Part shown: positions 7,020 through 12,951 of the stretch, one piece after another
Layout of the letters: each line of letters starts with the position of its first letter
Numbering within the stretch: position 1 is the stretch's first letter
Source of the DNA: DASVLX01 sp035552275
GTDB taxonomy: Bacteria; Actinomycetota; Actinomycetes; Mycobacteriales; Pseudonocardiaceae
NCBI GenBank assembly: GCA_035552275.1
Contig: DASZLR010000210.1
Location: forward strand, 1 to 12,951
Length of the DNA: 12,951 nt
Reading direction: 5' to 3'
The notes under the pieces: generated by a model
Told to the model about the DNA's origin: nothing
Seen by the model: only the letters and a program-made list of their open reading frames with translations
Databases searched by the model: none
Program-made: the position numbers and the translations under genes

Positions 7020-7101
7020 CACCCAGCCTCCGGGACCGACACTAGGCATGCCATCCGGGACGTCTCCGGACGCCACACTACCCCGATCGGGTTAGCTCGA
7101 C

Positions 7102-7731
7102 TCATGCCGTCGGCTCCGCTGTCTCGGCCCGACGGTGTTCCAACGAGGTGCGCAATGCCTGCCGACCGCGGTGGATCCGGCTGCGCACGGTGCCGAGTTT
7201 CACACCGAGCGTCGCACCGATTTCCTCGTAGGACAGGCCCTCCACGTCACAGAGCACCACGGCGGCGCGGAACTCGGGCGGCAGCTCGTCCAGCGCGGCC
7301 TGCAGGTCCGGGTCGAGGTGGGTCTGCGAGTACACCTGCTCCGGACTGGGCCCGTCGCCGGCGAGCCGGTCGGTGTCCTCGGGCAGCCCCTCCATCCGCA
7401 GCCGCGACCGCCGGCGCGCCATGTCCAGGAAGAGGTTCGTGGTGATGCGGTGCAGCCAGCCCTCGAAGGTGCCAGGTTTGTAGGACGACAGGGACCGGAA
7501 GACCCGGATGAACGTCTCCTGGGTCAGATCCTCGGCGTCATGCTGGTTGCCGGTGAGCCGGTAGGCCAGCCGGTACACGCGCTCGGCGTGCTCACGGACG
7601 ACCTCATCCCAGGACGGCGGTGTCCAGCCGGCGGACTCATCGTCCACGCCGACAGGCACCGATTCGCCGGCCGTGTCCCCCCGGCCCGGCAGGACGGCCT
7701 CGTTACTCATCGCAGCGCTGGGCATACGCAT
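7102..7731 (-). CDS. sigE: ECF RNA polymerase sigma factor SigE
   Basis: A 209-residue group IV sigma factor for envelope-stress transcription. Sigma region 2 covers about 43-112 (VYRLAYRLTGNQHDAEDLTQETF, then GTFEGWLHRITTNLFLDM). Sigma region 4 covers about 140-195, with the helix-turn-helix YEEIGATLGVKLGTVRSRIH. The sequence is very close to M. tuberculosis SigE as I remember it, and the neighbours rseA, htrA and tatB agree. ATG 7731 is chosen because GGAGGTG lies 10 nt upstream and because the predicted transcript starts near 7770, which excludes the earlier TTG at 7773; ATG 7710 is an alternative without a ribosome site. The promoter at 7777-7803 has the sequence recognised by SigE/SigH-type factors, so autoregulation is likely. 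Confidence 0.95.
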   Translation of the reverse strand: MRMPSAAMSNEAVLPGRGDTAGESVPVGVDDESAGWTPPSWDEVVREHAERVYRLAYRLTGNQHDAEDLTQETFIRVFRSLSSYKPGTFEGWLHRITTNLFLDMARRRSRLRMEGLPEDTDRLAGDGPSPEQVYSQTHLDPDLQAALDELPPEFRAAVVLCDVEGLSYEEIGATLGVKLGTVRSRIHRGRQALRTSLEHRRAETAEPTA

Positions 7732-7776
7732 CGCCGGTCCGCACCTCCACGGGCTGTTCTGCCCTTCGATCAACTC

Positions 7777-7803
7777 AACGCCTCGCCCGTTCGCGGTGTT
7801 CCC
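7777..7803 (-). promoter_or_regulatory. SigE/SigH-type ECF promoter of sigE
   Basis: On the minus strand GGGAAC (7803-7798) is followed after 17 nt by CGTT (7780-7777). This matches the mycobacterial SigE/SigH promoter pattern GGAAC-N16/17-CGTT. Transcription would start near 7770, giving a leader of about 40 nt that includes the GGAGGTG before ATG 7731. Confidence 0.75.
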
Positions 7804-7898
7804 GCATCGGCCGGGCCGACCGACTCAGTTGGTGGGACGGCCCACCTGACCGGGTCTGACGCCGTGGCTTCATAGTGTCCTGTCGGGTTGAGGCCACT

Positions 7899-7926
7899 GT
7901 GAGAGCTTGCTGAGAGTGAACTGAGA
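7899..7926. promoter_or_regulatory. Three 6-bp direct repeats with 11-bp spacing upstream of sigE
   Basis: GTGAGA (7899-7904), CTGAGA (7910-7915) and CTGAGA (7921-7926) start exactly 11 bp apart; on the minus strand they read TCTCAG, TCTCAG, TCTCAC. One-helical-turn direct repeats are typical of OmpR-family response-regulator sites. In mycobacteria sigE is controlled by the response regulator MprA. I do not claim a match to the MprA box. Confidence 0.5.
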
Positions 7927-7938
7927 TTCTCGGCCCGC

Positions 7939-7951
7939 GTCAACGTTTGAC
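7939..7951. promoter_or_regulatory. Small palindrome GTCAA-N3-TTGAC
   Basis: GTCAA (7939-7943) and TTGAC (7947-7951) are perfect complements around CGT. It lies between the 11-bp repeats and the methyltransferase promoter, so it could be a regulator half-site pair for either divergent gene. TTGACA at 7947-7952 also matches a -35 hexamer, but no good -10 follows at 16-19 bp. Confidence 0.3.
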
Positions 7952-7970
7952 AACGGCCGGCGCGTTCAGC

Positions 7971-7999
7971 TGATCAGGCTCACCCAACGGCGCTAACCT
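7971..7999 (+). promoter_or_regulatory. Predicted promoter of the leaderless methyltransferase gene
   Basis: The -10 hexamer TAACCT (7994-7999, pattern TANNNT) ends 8 nt before the GTG at 8008, so the transcript would begin at or next to the start codon. No plus-strand Shine-Dalgarno precedes the GTG, which supports leaderless translation. The -35 candidate TGATCA (7971-7976, 17-bp spacing) is weak. Confidence 0.5.
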
Positions 8000-8007
8000 C
8001 CTTAACC

Positions 8008-8658
8008 GTGACGCCGGAGACGCGGGCGACCGGCCCGGGGGCACCCGACGAACTCACCGACGGGTACCTCGTCGAGGACGAGGTGCTGGCGGCCGCCCGC
8101 GCCAGGGGCCAGGATCTGGGCTGTCCCGCGGTCGGCAGCGGCTGCGGCGCGGCCCTGCGGTTCCTGGCCACCGCCCTGCGGGCGAAGGCAGTGGTCGAGG
8201 TCGGCACCGGGGCCGGAGTGAGCGGGTTGTGCCTGCTGTCCGGGATGGCCCCGGACGGCGTGCTGACGTCGATCGACATCGAGCCGGAGTACCAGCGGGC
8301 GGCGCGCCGGGCGTTCACCGAGGCGGGCGTGCCGGCCAGCCGGATGCGGCTGATCATGGGCCAGGCGCTGGACGTGCTGCCCCGACTCACCGACGGTGGC
8401 TATGACCTGGTGTTCTTCGACGCGGCCAAGGCCGAGTACCCCCGCTATCACGAGCAGGGCGTGCGGTTGCTGCGACCCGGTGGGGTGATCGCGTTCGACG
8501 GGGTGCTGGGTCGAGGCAAGGTGGTCGACGCGACGCGCCGCGACCAGGAGACGACCGCGTTGCGTGAGTTGGCCGGCGCGGTGCGGGCGGACGATCGGTT
8601 GGCGCCGGTGCTGCTCGGCCTCGGCGACGGCCTGCTGGTCGCCGCCAAGAAACCTTGA
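8008..8658 (+). CDS. SAM-dependent class I O-methyltransferase
   Basis: A 216-residue methyltransferase of the small caffeoyl-CoA/catechol O-methyltransferase type, the counterpart of the O-methyltransferase gene that sits divergent to sigE in mycobacteria (Rv1220c). The SAM-binding motif I is VEVGTGAGVSG (63-73). The acidic residue after strand 2 is in SIDIEPEY (D90) and the metal/catalytic aspartate in FFDAAKAEYPRY (D138). In metal-dependent relatives a DN pair is expected near 164-165; here it is FDGVLGRG, with glycine instead of asparagine, so metal coordination may differ. The substrate is unknown. GTG 8008 is chosen because TAACCT lies 8 nt upstream and homologues start at this point. 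It diverges from sigE across a 276-bp regulatory region. Confidence 0.92.
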   Translation: MTPETRATGPGAPDELTDGYLVEDEVLAAARARGQDLGCPAVGSGCGAALRFLATALRAKAVVEVGTGAGVSGLCLLSGMAPDGVLTSIDIEPEYQRAARRAFTEAGVPASRMRLIMGQALDVLPRLTDGGYDLVFFDAAKAEYPRYHEQGVRLLRPGGVIAFDGVLGRGKVVDATRRDQETTALRELAGAVRADDRLAPVLLGLGDGLLVAAKKP

Positions 8659-8673
8659 CGCCCGGTCGCGTCA
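8656..8673 (+). terminator. Hairpin containing the methyltransferase stop codon
   Basis: TGACGC (8656-8661) and GCGTCA (8668-8673) form a perfect 6-bp stem with a 6-nt loop, beginning at the TGA stop. The same stem core is used between mrp and the ATPase gene (2639-2662). There is no U-tract. Confidence 0.35.
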
Positions 8674-8812
8674 GCGATTGTCGAAGCAGATCGGCGGCTT
8701 CGGCCATTCCGTATGCCGATTCGAGTCTGTCCAGAACCTGCGAACAAGTGAGCCTGTGCCCACGGGTGCCGGAGCGGTTGACGATAGCCGCTACGACCGC
8801 CGGCGCCGGCAC
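8672..8812 (-). pseudogene. C-terminal remnant of a PIN-domain (VapC-like) toxin gene
   Basis: This minus-strand frame reads APAVVAAIVNRSGTRGHRLT and then SQVLDRLESAYGMAEAADLL. It resembles the last 45 or so residues of PIN proteins paired with excisionase-type HTH antitoxins, where an alanine-rich helix, a short basic/proline stretch and a V-L-D-x-L helix close the protein. The PIN catalytic core, about 130 residues, is absent; upstream the frame merges into the end of the HTH gene (overlap 8791-8812) and downstream it has no stop before the methyltransferase. It is best read as the scar of a deletion that removed the toxin and fused its end to the antitoxin gene. The assignment rests on recalled family patterns. 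Confidence 0.55.
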
Positions 8813-9234
8813 GGATTGAACACCCGGTGATCCGCGCAGCCCTCCGAGGCTTCACGATAACGCCCGGCCACCACGCGACGCGCCGCACGTAGTCGCCGGC
8901 GGACCACCTCGACGTCTTCGTGGTCGGCTGTGTCCACGGCGGTGGCCTCGAGCATCGCGTACTGCTCTGCCCGGCGCCGCGTCCGGTATTCCAACAGGTC
9001 TCGAAGAAGGATCTTCCGATAGCTGCCGACGCGCTCGTAGGGAACCTTGTTCTCATCGAGCAGCCTGATCACTGTGGGGCGGCTGACACCCAACAACTCG
9101 GCGGCCTGCTGTGTCGTGAGCGGCATGGCCTGCGGCGCGATGGTCACGGCCAAGCCTTGTTGTAGCGCCGTAATCACCGGAGCTGTCTCCCGGTTCTCGT
9201 CCAGCGGGTGGGTTTCCTGCGCCGCGCTCGCCAT
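8791..9234 (-). CDS. Excisionase/MerR-type HTH DNA-binding protein, likely orphan antitoxin
   Basis: A 147-residue predicted DNA-binding protein. The helix-turn-helix is LTTQQAAELLGVSRPTVIRL (39-58) with the wing VPYERVGSYRKI (64-75) and LLRDLLEYR, the excisionase/MerR-like fold. A C-terminal helix (about 85-127) ends in RRLRAARRVVAGRYR. Family members of this length are usually followed by a PIN-domain toxin and act as its antitoxin and repressor. Here the last 20 or so residues (EASEGCADHRVFNPCRRRRS) look unrelated to the family and overlap the PIN remnant in another frame, so they probably come from a deletion junction. ATG 9234 is chosen because GGAGA lies 9 nt upstream; ATG 9243 abuts that same site. 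The gene may still be expressed and could bind DNA without a toxin. Confidence 0.75.
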   Translation of the reverse strand: MASAAQETHPLDENRETAPVITALQQGLAVTIAPQAMPLTTQQAAELLGVSRPTVIRLLDENKVPYERVGSYRKILLRDLLEYRTRRRAEQYAMLEATAVDTADHEDVEVVRRRLRAARRVVAGRYREASEGCADHRVFNPCRRRRS

Positions 9235-9301
9235 GCCGATCATTCTCCAGTCATCCGCAAGAATCGCAACGCTTTTCGTTTCCCGCGTCCAGCAACAGGG
9301 G

Positions 9302-10522
9302 CTACAGCTCGGCGCGGACGCCTTTGCCCAGCACCACGACGCCTTCGGCGCTGACCGTGTACCGGTCGTGATCGGCCTCGGCGTCCACGCCGATCTGCGC
9401 GCCATCGGGCACCAGCACGTTCTTGTCCAGGATCGCCCGGCGCACCACCGCGCCCTTGCCGATCCGCACGCCCGGCATCAGCACGCTGCCCTCGACCACC
9501 GAACCGCTCTCCACCACCACATCCACGCTGACCACCGAGTCGCGCACCGTGCAGCCGGAGATGATCGAGCCGGCGCCGACCATCGAGCCGTCGGCCAGCC
9601 CACCGGCCACGAACTTGGCCGGCGGCAACGGTGGCACGGCGGTGCGGATCGGCCACGCCTGGTTGTAGAGGTTGAACACCGGTTGCACGGATACCAGGTC
9701 GCGGTGCGCCGCGTAGTACGAGTCGAGCGTGCCGACGTCGCGCCAGTAACCCCGATCCCGCTCGGTCGCGCCCGGCACCTCGTTGTCGTCGAAGTCGTAG
9801 ACGGCGGCCTGGCCGCGGTCGACCAGCATCGGGATGATGTCGCCGCCCATGTCGTGTGCCGAGTCGGGGCTGGCCGCGTCCGCCTTCAGCGCCTCCAGCA
9901 GCGCGGCGGTGGTGAACACGTAGTTGCCCATCGACGCGAACGTCACGTCCGGGTTGTCCGGCACGTGCGGCGGGTCGGCCGGCTTCTCCAGGAATCGGGT
10001 GATCCGGCCGGCGGCGTCCGAGTCGATGCAGCCGAAGCCGCTGGCCTCCGAACGCGGCACCCGGATGCCGGCCACGGTGACGGCCGCGCCGCTGTCGATG
10101 TGCCGGGCGATCATCTGCGCCGGGTCCATCCGGTACACGTGGTCCGCGCCGAACACGACCAGGTACTCCGGGTTCTCGTCGTAGACCAGGTTCAGTGACT
10201 GATAGATCGCGTCGGCGCTGCCGGTGTACCAGCGCGGCCCGAGGCGCTGCTGGGCCGGCACCGGGGTGATGTACTGACCGAGCACACTGGACAGTCGCCA
10301 GGTGGTGCTGACGTGCCGGTCGAGCGAGTGCGACTTGTACTGGGTGAGCACGCAAATCCGGTGCAGTCCGGCGTTGACCAGGTTGGACAGCACGAAGTCG
10401 ATCAACCGGTAGTTCCCGCCAAAGGGCACCGCGGGCTTCGCGCGGTCGGCCGTCAGCGGCCACAGCCTCTTGCCCTCGCCACCGGCCAGCACGATTCCGA
10501 GTACGTGCGGCTGGGCTCTCAC
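9302..10522 (-). CDS. glgC: Glucose-1-phosphate adenylyltransferase
   Basis: A 406-residue ADP-glucose pyrophosphorylase (ATP + glucose-1-phosphate to ADP-glucose + PPi), the committed step of glycogen/alpha-glucan synthesis. The nucleotidyltransferase domain carries GGEGKRL (14-20), AKPAVPFGG (28-36), WYTGSADA (98-105), FGADHVYRMD (124-133) and EKP (179-181). A left-handed beta-helix follows from about 300 (PAKFVAGG, then SIISGCTVRDSVV and GSVLMPG). Length and sequence agree with the mycobacterial enzyme as I recall it. GTG 10522 is chosen because homologues begin just before PHVLGIVLAGG and TAGAGT lies 7 nt upstream, giving a leaderless transcript. The gene diverges from glgA, whose product uses ADP-glucose. 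Confidence 0.97.
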   Translation of the reverse strand: MRAQPHVLGIVLAGGEGKRLWPLTADRAKPAVPFGGNYRLIDFVLSNLVNAGLHRICVLTQYKSHSLDRHVSTTWRLSSVLGQYITPVPAQQRLGPRWYTGSADAIYQSLNLVYDENPEYLVVFGADHVYRMDPAQMIARHIDSGAAVTVAGIRVPRSEASGFGCIDSDAAGRITRFLEKPADPPHVPDNPDVTFASMGNYVFTTAALLEALKADAASPDSAHDMGGDIIPMLVDRGQAAVYDFDDNEVPGATERDRGYWRDVGTLDSYYAAHRDLVSVQPVFNLYNQAWPIRTAVPPLPPAKFVAGGLADGSMVGAGSIISGCTVRDSVVSVDVVVESGSVVEGSVLMPGVRIGKGAVVRRAILDKNVLVPDGAQIGVDAEADHDRYTVSAEGVVVLGKGVRAEL

Positions 10523-10529
10523 ACCGTCG

Positions 10530-10558
10530 ACTCTATCCACGTGACAGGACCGTGACCA
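10530..10558 (-). promoter_or_regulatory. Predicted promoter of leaderless glgC
   Basis: On the minus strand TGGTCA (10558-10553) and TAGAGT (10535-10530) are 17 bp apart and match four of six -35 positions and the TANNNT -10 pattern. The -10 ends 7 nt before the GTG at 10522, so transcription would start at the start codon. Confidence 0.5.
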
Positions 10559-10605
10559 GCAGGCCCGCTTCGGACCACTGATCAACAGCGCGGTTCGGAC
10601 GGACA

Positions 10606-10654
10606 TTCACCCGTGGGCCACCGGAACGACACACGTCGGCCACCCCTGGGTGAA
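10606..10654. repeat. 7-bp inverted repeat in the glgC-glgA divergent region
   Basis: TTCACCC (10606-10612) and GGGTGAA (10648-10654) are perfect complements with a 35-nt gap. The right arm sits where the -35 of glgA would be. The same region has TTCGGAC twice (10569-10575 and 10594-10600, 25 bp apart). Either could be a binding site; neither is confirmed. Confidence 0.3.
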
Positions 10655-10670
10655 CGACGCGGCCGACCGC

Positions 10671-10676
10671 TAACGT
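10671..10676 (+). promoter_or_regulatory. Predicted -10 of leaderless glgA
   Basis: TAACGT fits TANNNT and ends 8 nt before the GTG at 10685, the same geometry as the methyltransferase gene. No Shine-Dalgarno precedes the GTG and no good -35 is visible. Confidence 0.45.
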
Positions 10677-10684
10677 CATCGGCC

Positions 10685-11860
10685 GTGCGTATCGGTCTGC
10701 TCACCCGCGAATACCCGCCCGAGGTCTATGGGGGCGCTGGTGTGCACGTCGGCGCGCTGGTGCCCCGGCTGCGCGAACTCGTCGACGTCGACGTGCACTG
10801 CTTCGGCGGACCCCGGCCGGACGACCCGCACGCGTATCCGAAGCAGCCCGACCCGACACTCGATCGGGTGAATCCGGCGTTGGGCACGCTGTCCGCCGAT
10901 CTGGACATCACCGGGGCGCTGGGCGCCGAGGGATCGCCGCCGGACCTGGCGCACTCGCACACCTGGTACGCCAACATGGCGGGCCATCTCGCCAAACTTC
11001 TCTATGGCATTCCGCACGTGATCACCGCGCACTCGCTGGAACCGCGCCGGCCGTGGAAGGCCGAGCAACTCGGCGGCGGCTACCGCCTCTCGTCCTGGGT
11101 CGAGCGCACCGCGTACGAGGCGGCGGACGCGGTGATCGCGGTCAGCCACGGCATGCGCGCCGACGTGCTGGACTGCTATCCGGCGCTGGACCCGGCCCGG
11201 GTGCACGTGGTGCACAACGGGATCGACACCGCCGCGTACCACCCGGTCGCCGAGACGGACGCGCTGACCGCACACGGCATCGACCCGGATCGTCCGATGG
11301 TCGTGTTCGTCGGTCGGATCACCCGGCAGAAGGGCGTCGGCCACCTGCTCGCCGCCGCGCACTCGATCGACCGGGACGCGCAGATCGTGCTGTGCGCGGG
11401 CGCCCCGGACACCCCGGAGATCGCCGCCGAGACCGAGGCCGCGGTGGACCAGCTGCGTGCGGCCCGACCGGGCGTGTTCTGGATCCAGCGAATGCTGGCG
11501 AACACCGAGGTCCGGCAGATCCTCAGCCACGCCACGGTGTTCGTCTGCCCGTCGGTGTACGAGCCGCTGGGCATCGTCAACCTGGAGGCGATGGCCTGCC
11601 AGACCGCCGTCGTAGCCTCCGACGTCGGCGGCATCCCCGAGGTGGTCGCGGACGGCCGCACCGGGCTGCTGGTGCACTACGCGGACGACGACCCGCTGGC
11701 CTACCAGGCCGGGCTGGCGGCGGCGATCAACGAGCTGATCGCCGATCCGGCGCGAGCCGCGATGATGGGCCGGGCCGGCCGGGAGCGCGCGATCCGGGAG
11801 TTCTCTTGGACAACCGTCGCTCAGCAGACCGTGGACGTCTACCGGTCCGTTGTGGACTGA
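10685..11860 (+). CDS. glgA: ADP-glucose-dependent glycosyltransferase (GlgA/GlgM-type, GT4)
   Basis: A 391-residue GT-B retaining glycosyltransferase, the counterpart of mycobacterial Rv1212c. That enzyme, annotated GlgA, was later shown to make maltose-1-phosphate from ADP-glucose and glucose-1-phosphate (GlgM). The N-terminal domain starts MRIGLLTREYPPEVYGGAGVH, with the glycine loop GGAG at 16-19. The C-terminal domain has FVGRITRQKG (208-217) and the GT4 E-x7-E motif YEPLGIVNLE (E293, E301). GTG 10685 is chosen from homologues and the TAACGT 8 nt upstream; a GTG at 10613 would add 24 residues not typical of the family. It diverges from glgC, which supplies ADP-glucose. Its last 22 bp overlap the end of the opposing transporter gene. 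Confidence 0.95.
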   Translation: MRIGLLTREYPPEVYGGAGVHVGALVPRLRELVDVDVHCFGGPRPDDPHAYPKQPDPTLDRVNPALGTLSADLDITGALGAEGSPPDLAHSHTWYANMAGHLAKLLYGIPHVITAHSLEPRRPWKAEQLGGGYRLSSWVERTAYEAADAVIAVSHGMRADVLDCYPALDPARVHVVHNGIDTAAYHPVAETDALTAHGIDPDRPMVVFVGRITRQKGVGHLLAAAHSIDRDAQIVLCAGAPDTPEIAAETEAAVDQLRAARPGVFWIQRMLANTEVRQILSHATVFVCPSVYEPLGIVNLEAMACQTAVVASDVGGIPEVVADGRTGLLVHYADDDPLAYQAGLAAAINELIADPARAAMMGRAGRERAIREFSWTTVAQQTVDVYRSVVD

Positions 11861-12951
11861 CGGGGCGCGGCGAGGGCGGCCAGCGCGATCAGCAGCACGG
11901 TGTAGGCGATCACCGCGGACCAGCCGGCCAGGCCGTACCAGATCCCACCGAGCGAGCCGCCGACGCTGGATCCGAGGTAGTAGCAGAACAAGTACAGCGC
12001 GGAGCCCTGCACGCCGAGCGCGGCCGAGCGGGCGCCGACCCAGCCGCTGGCCACCGAGTGCGCGGCGAAGAACCCGGCGGTGACCACGACCAGCCCAAGG
12101 ATGACCAGGCCCAGATTCGGCGACAGCAACAGCGCCAGTCCGCCGACGGTGAACACGGCCGACAGCAGGAGCATTCGCCGCCGGCCCAACCAGTCGACCA
12201 GCCGGCCGACCGAGGCCGCCGAGCACGAGCCGGCCAGGTAGACGACGAATACCAGGCCGACGACCGTTGTGGACAGTCGGAAATCCGGCCCCAGCAAACG
12301 GAAACCGACGTAGTTGTAGACCGTGACGAAGCAGGCCATCAGCAGGAAGCCGACCGCGTAGAGCCGCAGCAGCGGACCATCCGCGCCGGCCCGGCCGATC
12401 GACCCGGCCAGCGCCGACAGTTTCGGCGGGCGCGGCCGGAAATGGGCCGAGGGCAGCACGCACAGCCGGAACACCACCGAGCAGGCCAGCGCCAGCGCGC
12501 CCACCACCGCGAGCGACCACCGCCAGCCGGCCAGCCCGTCGACCAGGGCGGCGATCAGCCGGCCGGCCATTCCGCCGATGCTGTTGCCGGCGATGTACAG
12601 GCCCATGGCCGCGCCGAGCGCGCCGCGGTGCAGTTCCTCGGCCAGATACGACATCGCCACGGCCGGGACACCGGCCATCGCCAGGCCCTGCGACGCCCGC
12701 AACACCAGCAAGACCGGAAACGACGGACTGGCCGCCGCCAGCAGACCCAGCGCCGAGGACACGAACAGCGAGCCGGTCAGCACCGGCGTCCGACCGATCG
12801 CCTCGGACAGCACTGTCAGCGGGATCACGCCAATGGCCAGCGCACCGGTCGCCACCGACACGGCCAGGCTGGCCGTCGCCGGCGACAGCCGGAACTGGCC
12901 GGCCAGTTCCGGCAACAACGCCTGGGCGGCGTACAGCGCGACGAAGGTGGC
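11839..12951 (-). CDS. Major facilitator superfamily transporter (5' end outside window)
   Basis: At least 370 residues of a polytopic membrane protein. The frame is open to the right edge, reading ATFVALYAAQALLPELAG as the first visible residues, which is the end of a first membrane helix; some 20-30 residues are missing. Alternating hydrophobic segments fit the 12-helix MFS plan, with a motif-A-like LSEAIGRTPVL in the loop between helices 2 and 3 and a second basic loop LVDWLGRRRML at mid-protein. The pattern resembles YnfM-like drug/proton antiporters, but the substrate cannot be told. The stop TAG at 11841-11839 lies inside the 3' end of glgA, a tail-to-tail overlap. Confidence 0.93.
   Translation of the reverse strand, partial: ATFVALYAAQALLPELAGQFRLSPATASLAVSVATGALAIGVIPLTVLSEAIGRTPVLTGSLFVSSALGLLAAASPSFPVLLVLRASQGLAMAGVPAVAMSYLAEELHRGALGAAMGLYIAGNSIGGMAGRLIAALVDGLAGWRWSLAVVGALALACSVVFRLCVLPSAHFRPRPPKLSALAGSIGRAGADGPLLRLYAVGFLLMACFVTVYNYVGFRLLGPDFRLSTTVVGLVFVVYLAGSCSAASVGRLVDWLGRRRMLLLSAVFTVGGLALLLSPNLGLVILGLVVVTAGFFAAHSVASGWVGARSAALGVQGSALYLFCYYLGSSVGGSLGGIWYGLAGWSAVIAYTVLLIALAALAAPRQSTTDR

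Noticed and set aside
7947..7952. TTGACA as -35 of the methyltransferase gene
   Set aside because: The hexamer is perfect, but no acceptable -10 follows at 16-19 bp. TAACCT next to the GTG explains the start better.
10613..10684. Upstream GTG start for glgA
   Set aside because: The added residues are basic/proline-rich and not part of the family, and the -10-like TAACGT would then be inside the coding region.
10676..12520. 614-residue open frame on the minus strand
   Set aside because: It runs through antisense glgA and an alternative frame of the MFS gene, with arginine/glycine-rich low-complexity sequence and no family motifs.

Overview
The window is high-GC DNA with GTG starts, strong GGAGG-type ribosome sites and leaderless-looking genes, which points to an actinobacterium. 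The gene order is the conserved mycobacterial/pseudonocardial block: glgA / glgC ... O-methyltransferase / sigE-rseA-htrA-tatB ... mrp. In Mycobacterium tuberculosis the same genes run from Rv1212c to Rv1229c. I would place it in the Mycobacteriales/Pseudonocardiales area, but that is inference from synteny and protein similarity recalled from memory; the species is not determined.

Layout. Positions 1-1400 (minus strand, visibly lower GC) hold two adjacent wrecked genes, an OLD/RecF-like AAA ATPase and a DUF4276 protein. Both start and end in recognisable family sequence but have internal deletions and frameshifts. mrp (1516-2643, plus) meets an archaeal-type ATPase/DUF234 gene (2658-4079, minus) tail to tail, across a hairpin that contains both stop codons. 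Upstream of that ATPase is a striking array at 4100-4153: four GATA-S-TATC palindromes at exactly 15-bp spacing, forming a perfect 25-bp inverted repeat. Then comes the envelope-stress cluster, all on the minus strand: sigE (7731-7102), rseA (7019-6324), htrA (6265-4691), tatB (4645-4175). The divergent region 7732-8007 carries a near-ideal SigE/SigH-type promoter for sigE (GGGAAC-N17-CGTT), three 11-bp-phased repeats and a small palindrome. A class I O-methyltransferase (8008-8658) reads the other way. Positions 8672-9234 hold an excisionase-type HTH antitoxin-like gene whose PIN-toxin partner survives only as a C-terminal scrap. glgC (10522-9302) and glgA (10685-11860) diverge from a 162-bp region. 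A major facilitator transporter (from 11839, overlapping the end of glgA by 22 bp) runs off the right edge.

How the genes work together. sigE encodes an ECF sigma factor, and rseA its zinc-type anti-sigma, here apparently membrane anchored. htrA is a membrane-tethered PDZ serine protease and tatB a Tat translocon subunit, so the cluster links envelope-stress sensing, envelope proteolysis and protein export. GlgC makes ADP-glucose and GlgA (GlgM in mycobacteria) uses it for alpha-glucan or maltose-1-phosphate synthesis. Mrp is an Fe-S carrier-type ATPase.

The accessory DNA sits between the core genes: one decayed ATPase/DUF4276 pair, one apparently intact ATPase/DUF234 gene with its array, and one orphaned antitoxin. 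I see no complete new system. The least explained structure is the 15-bp-phased palindrome array.
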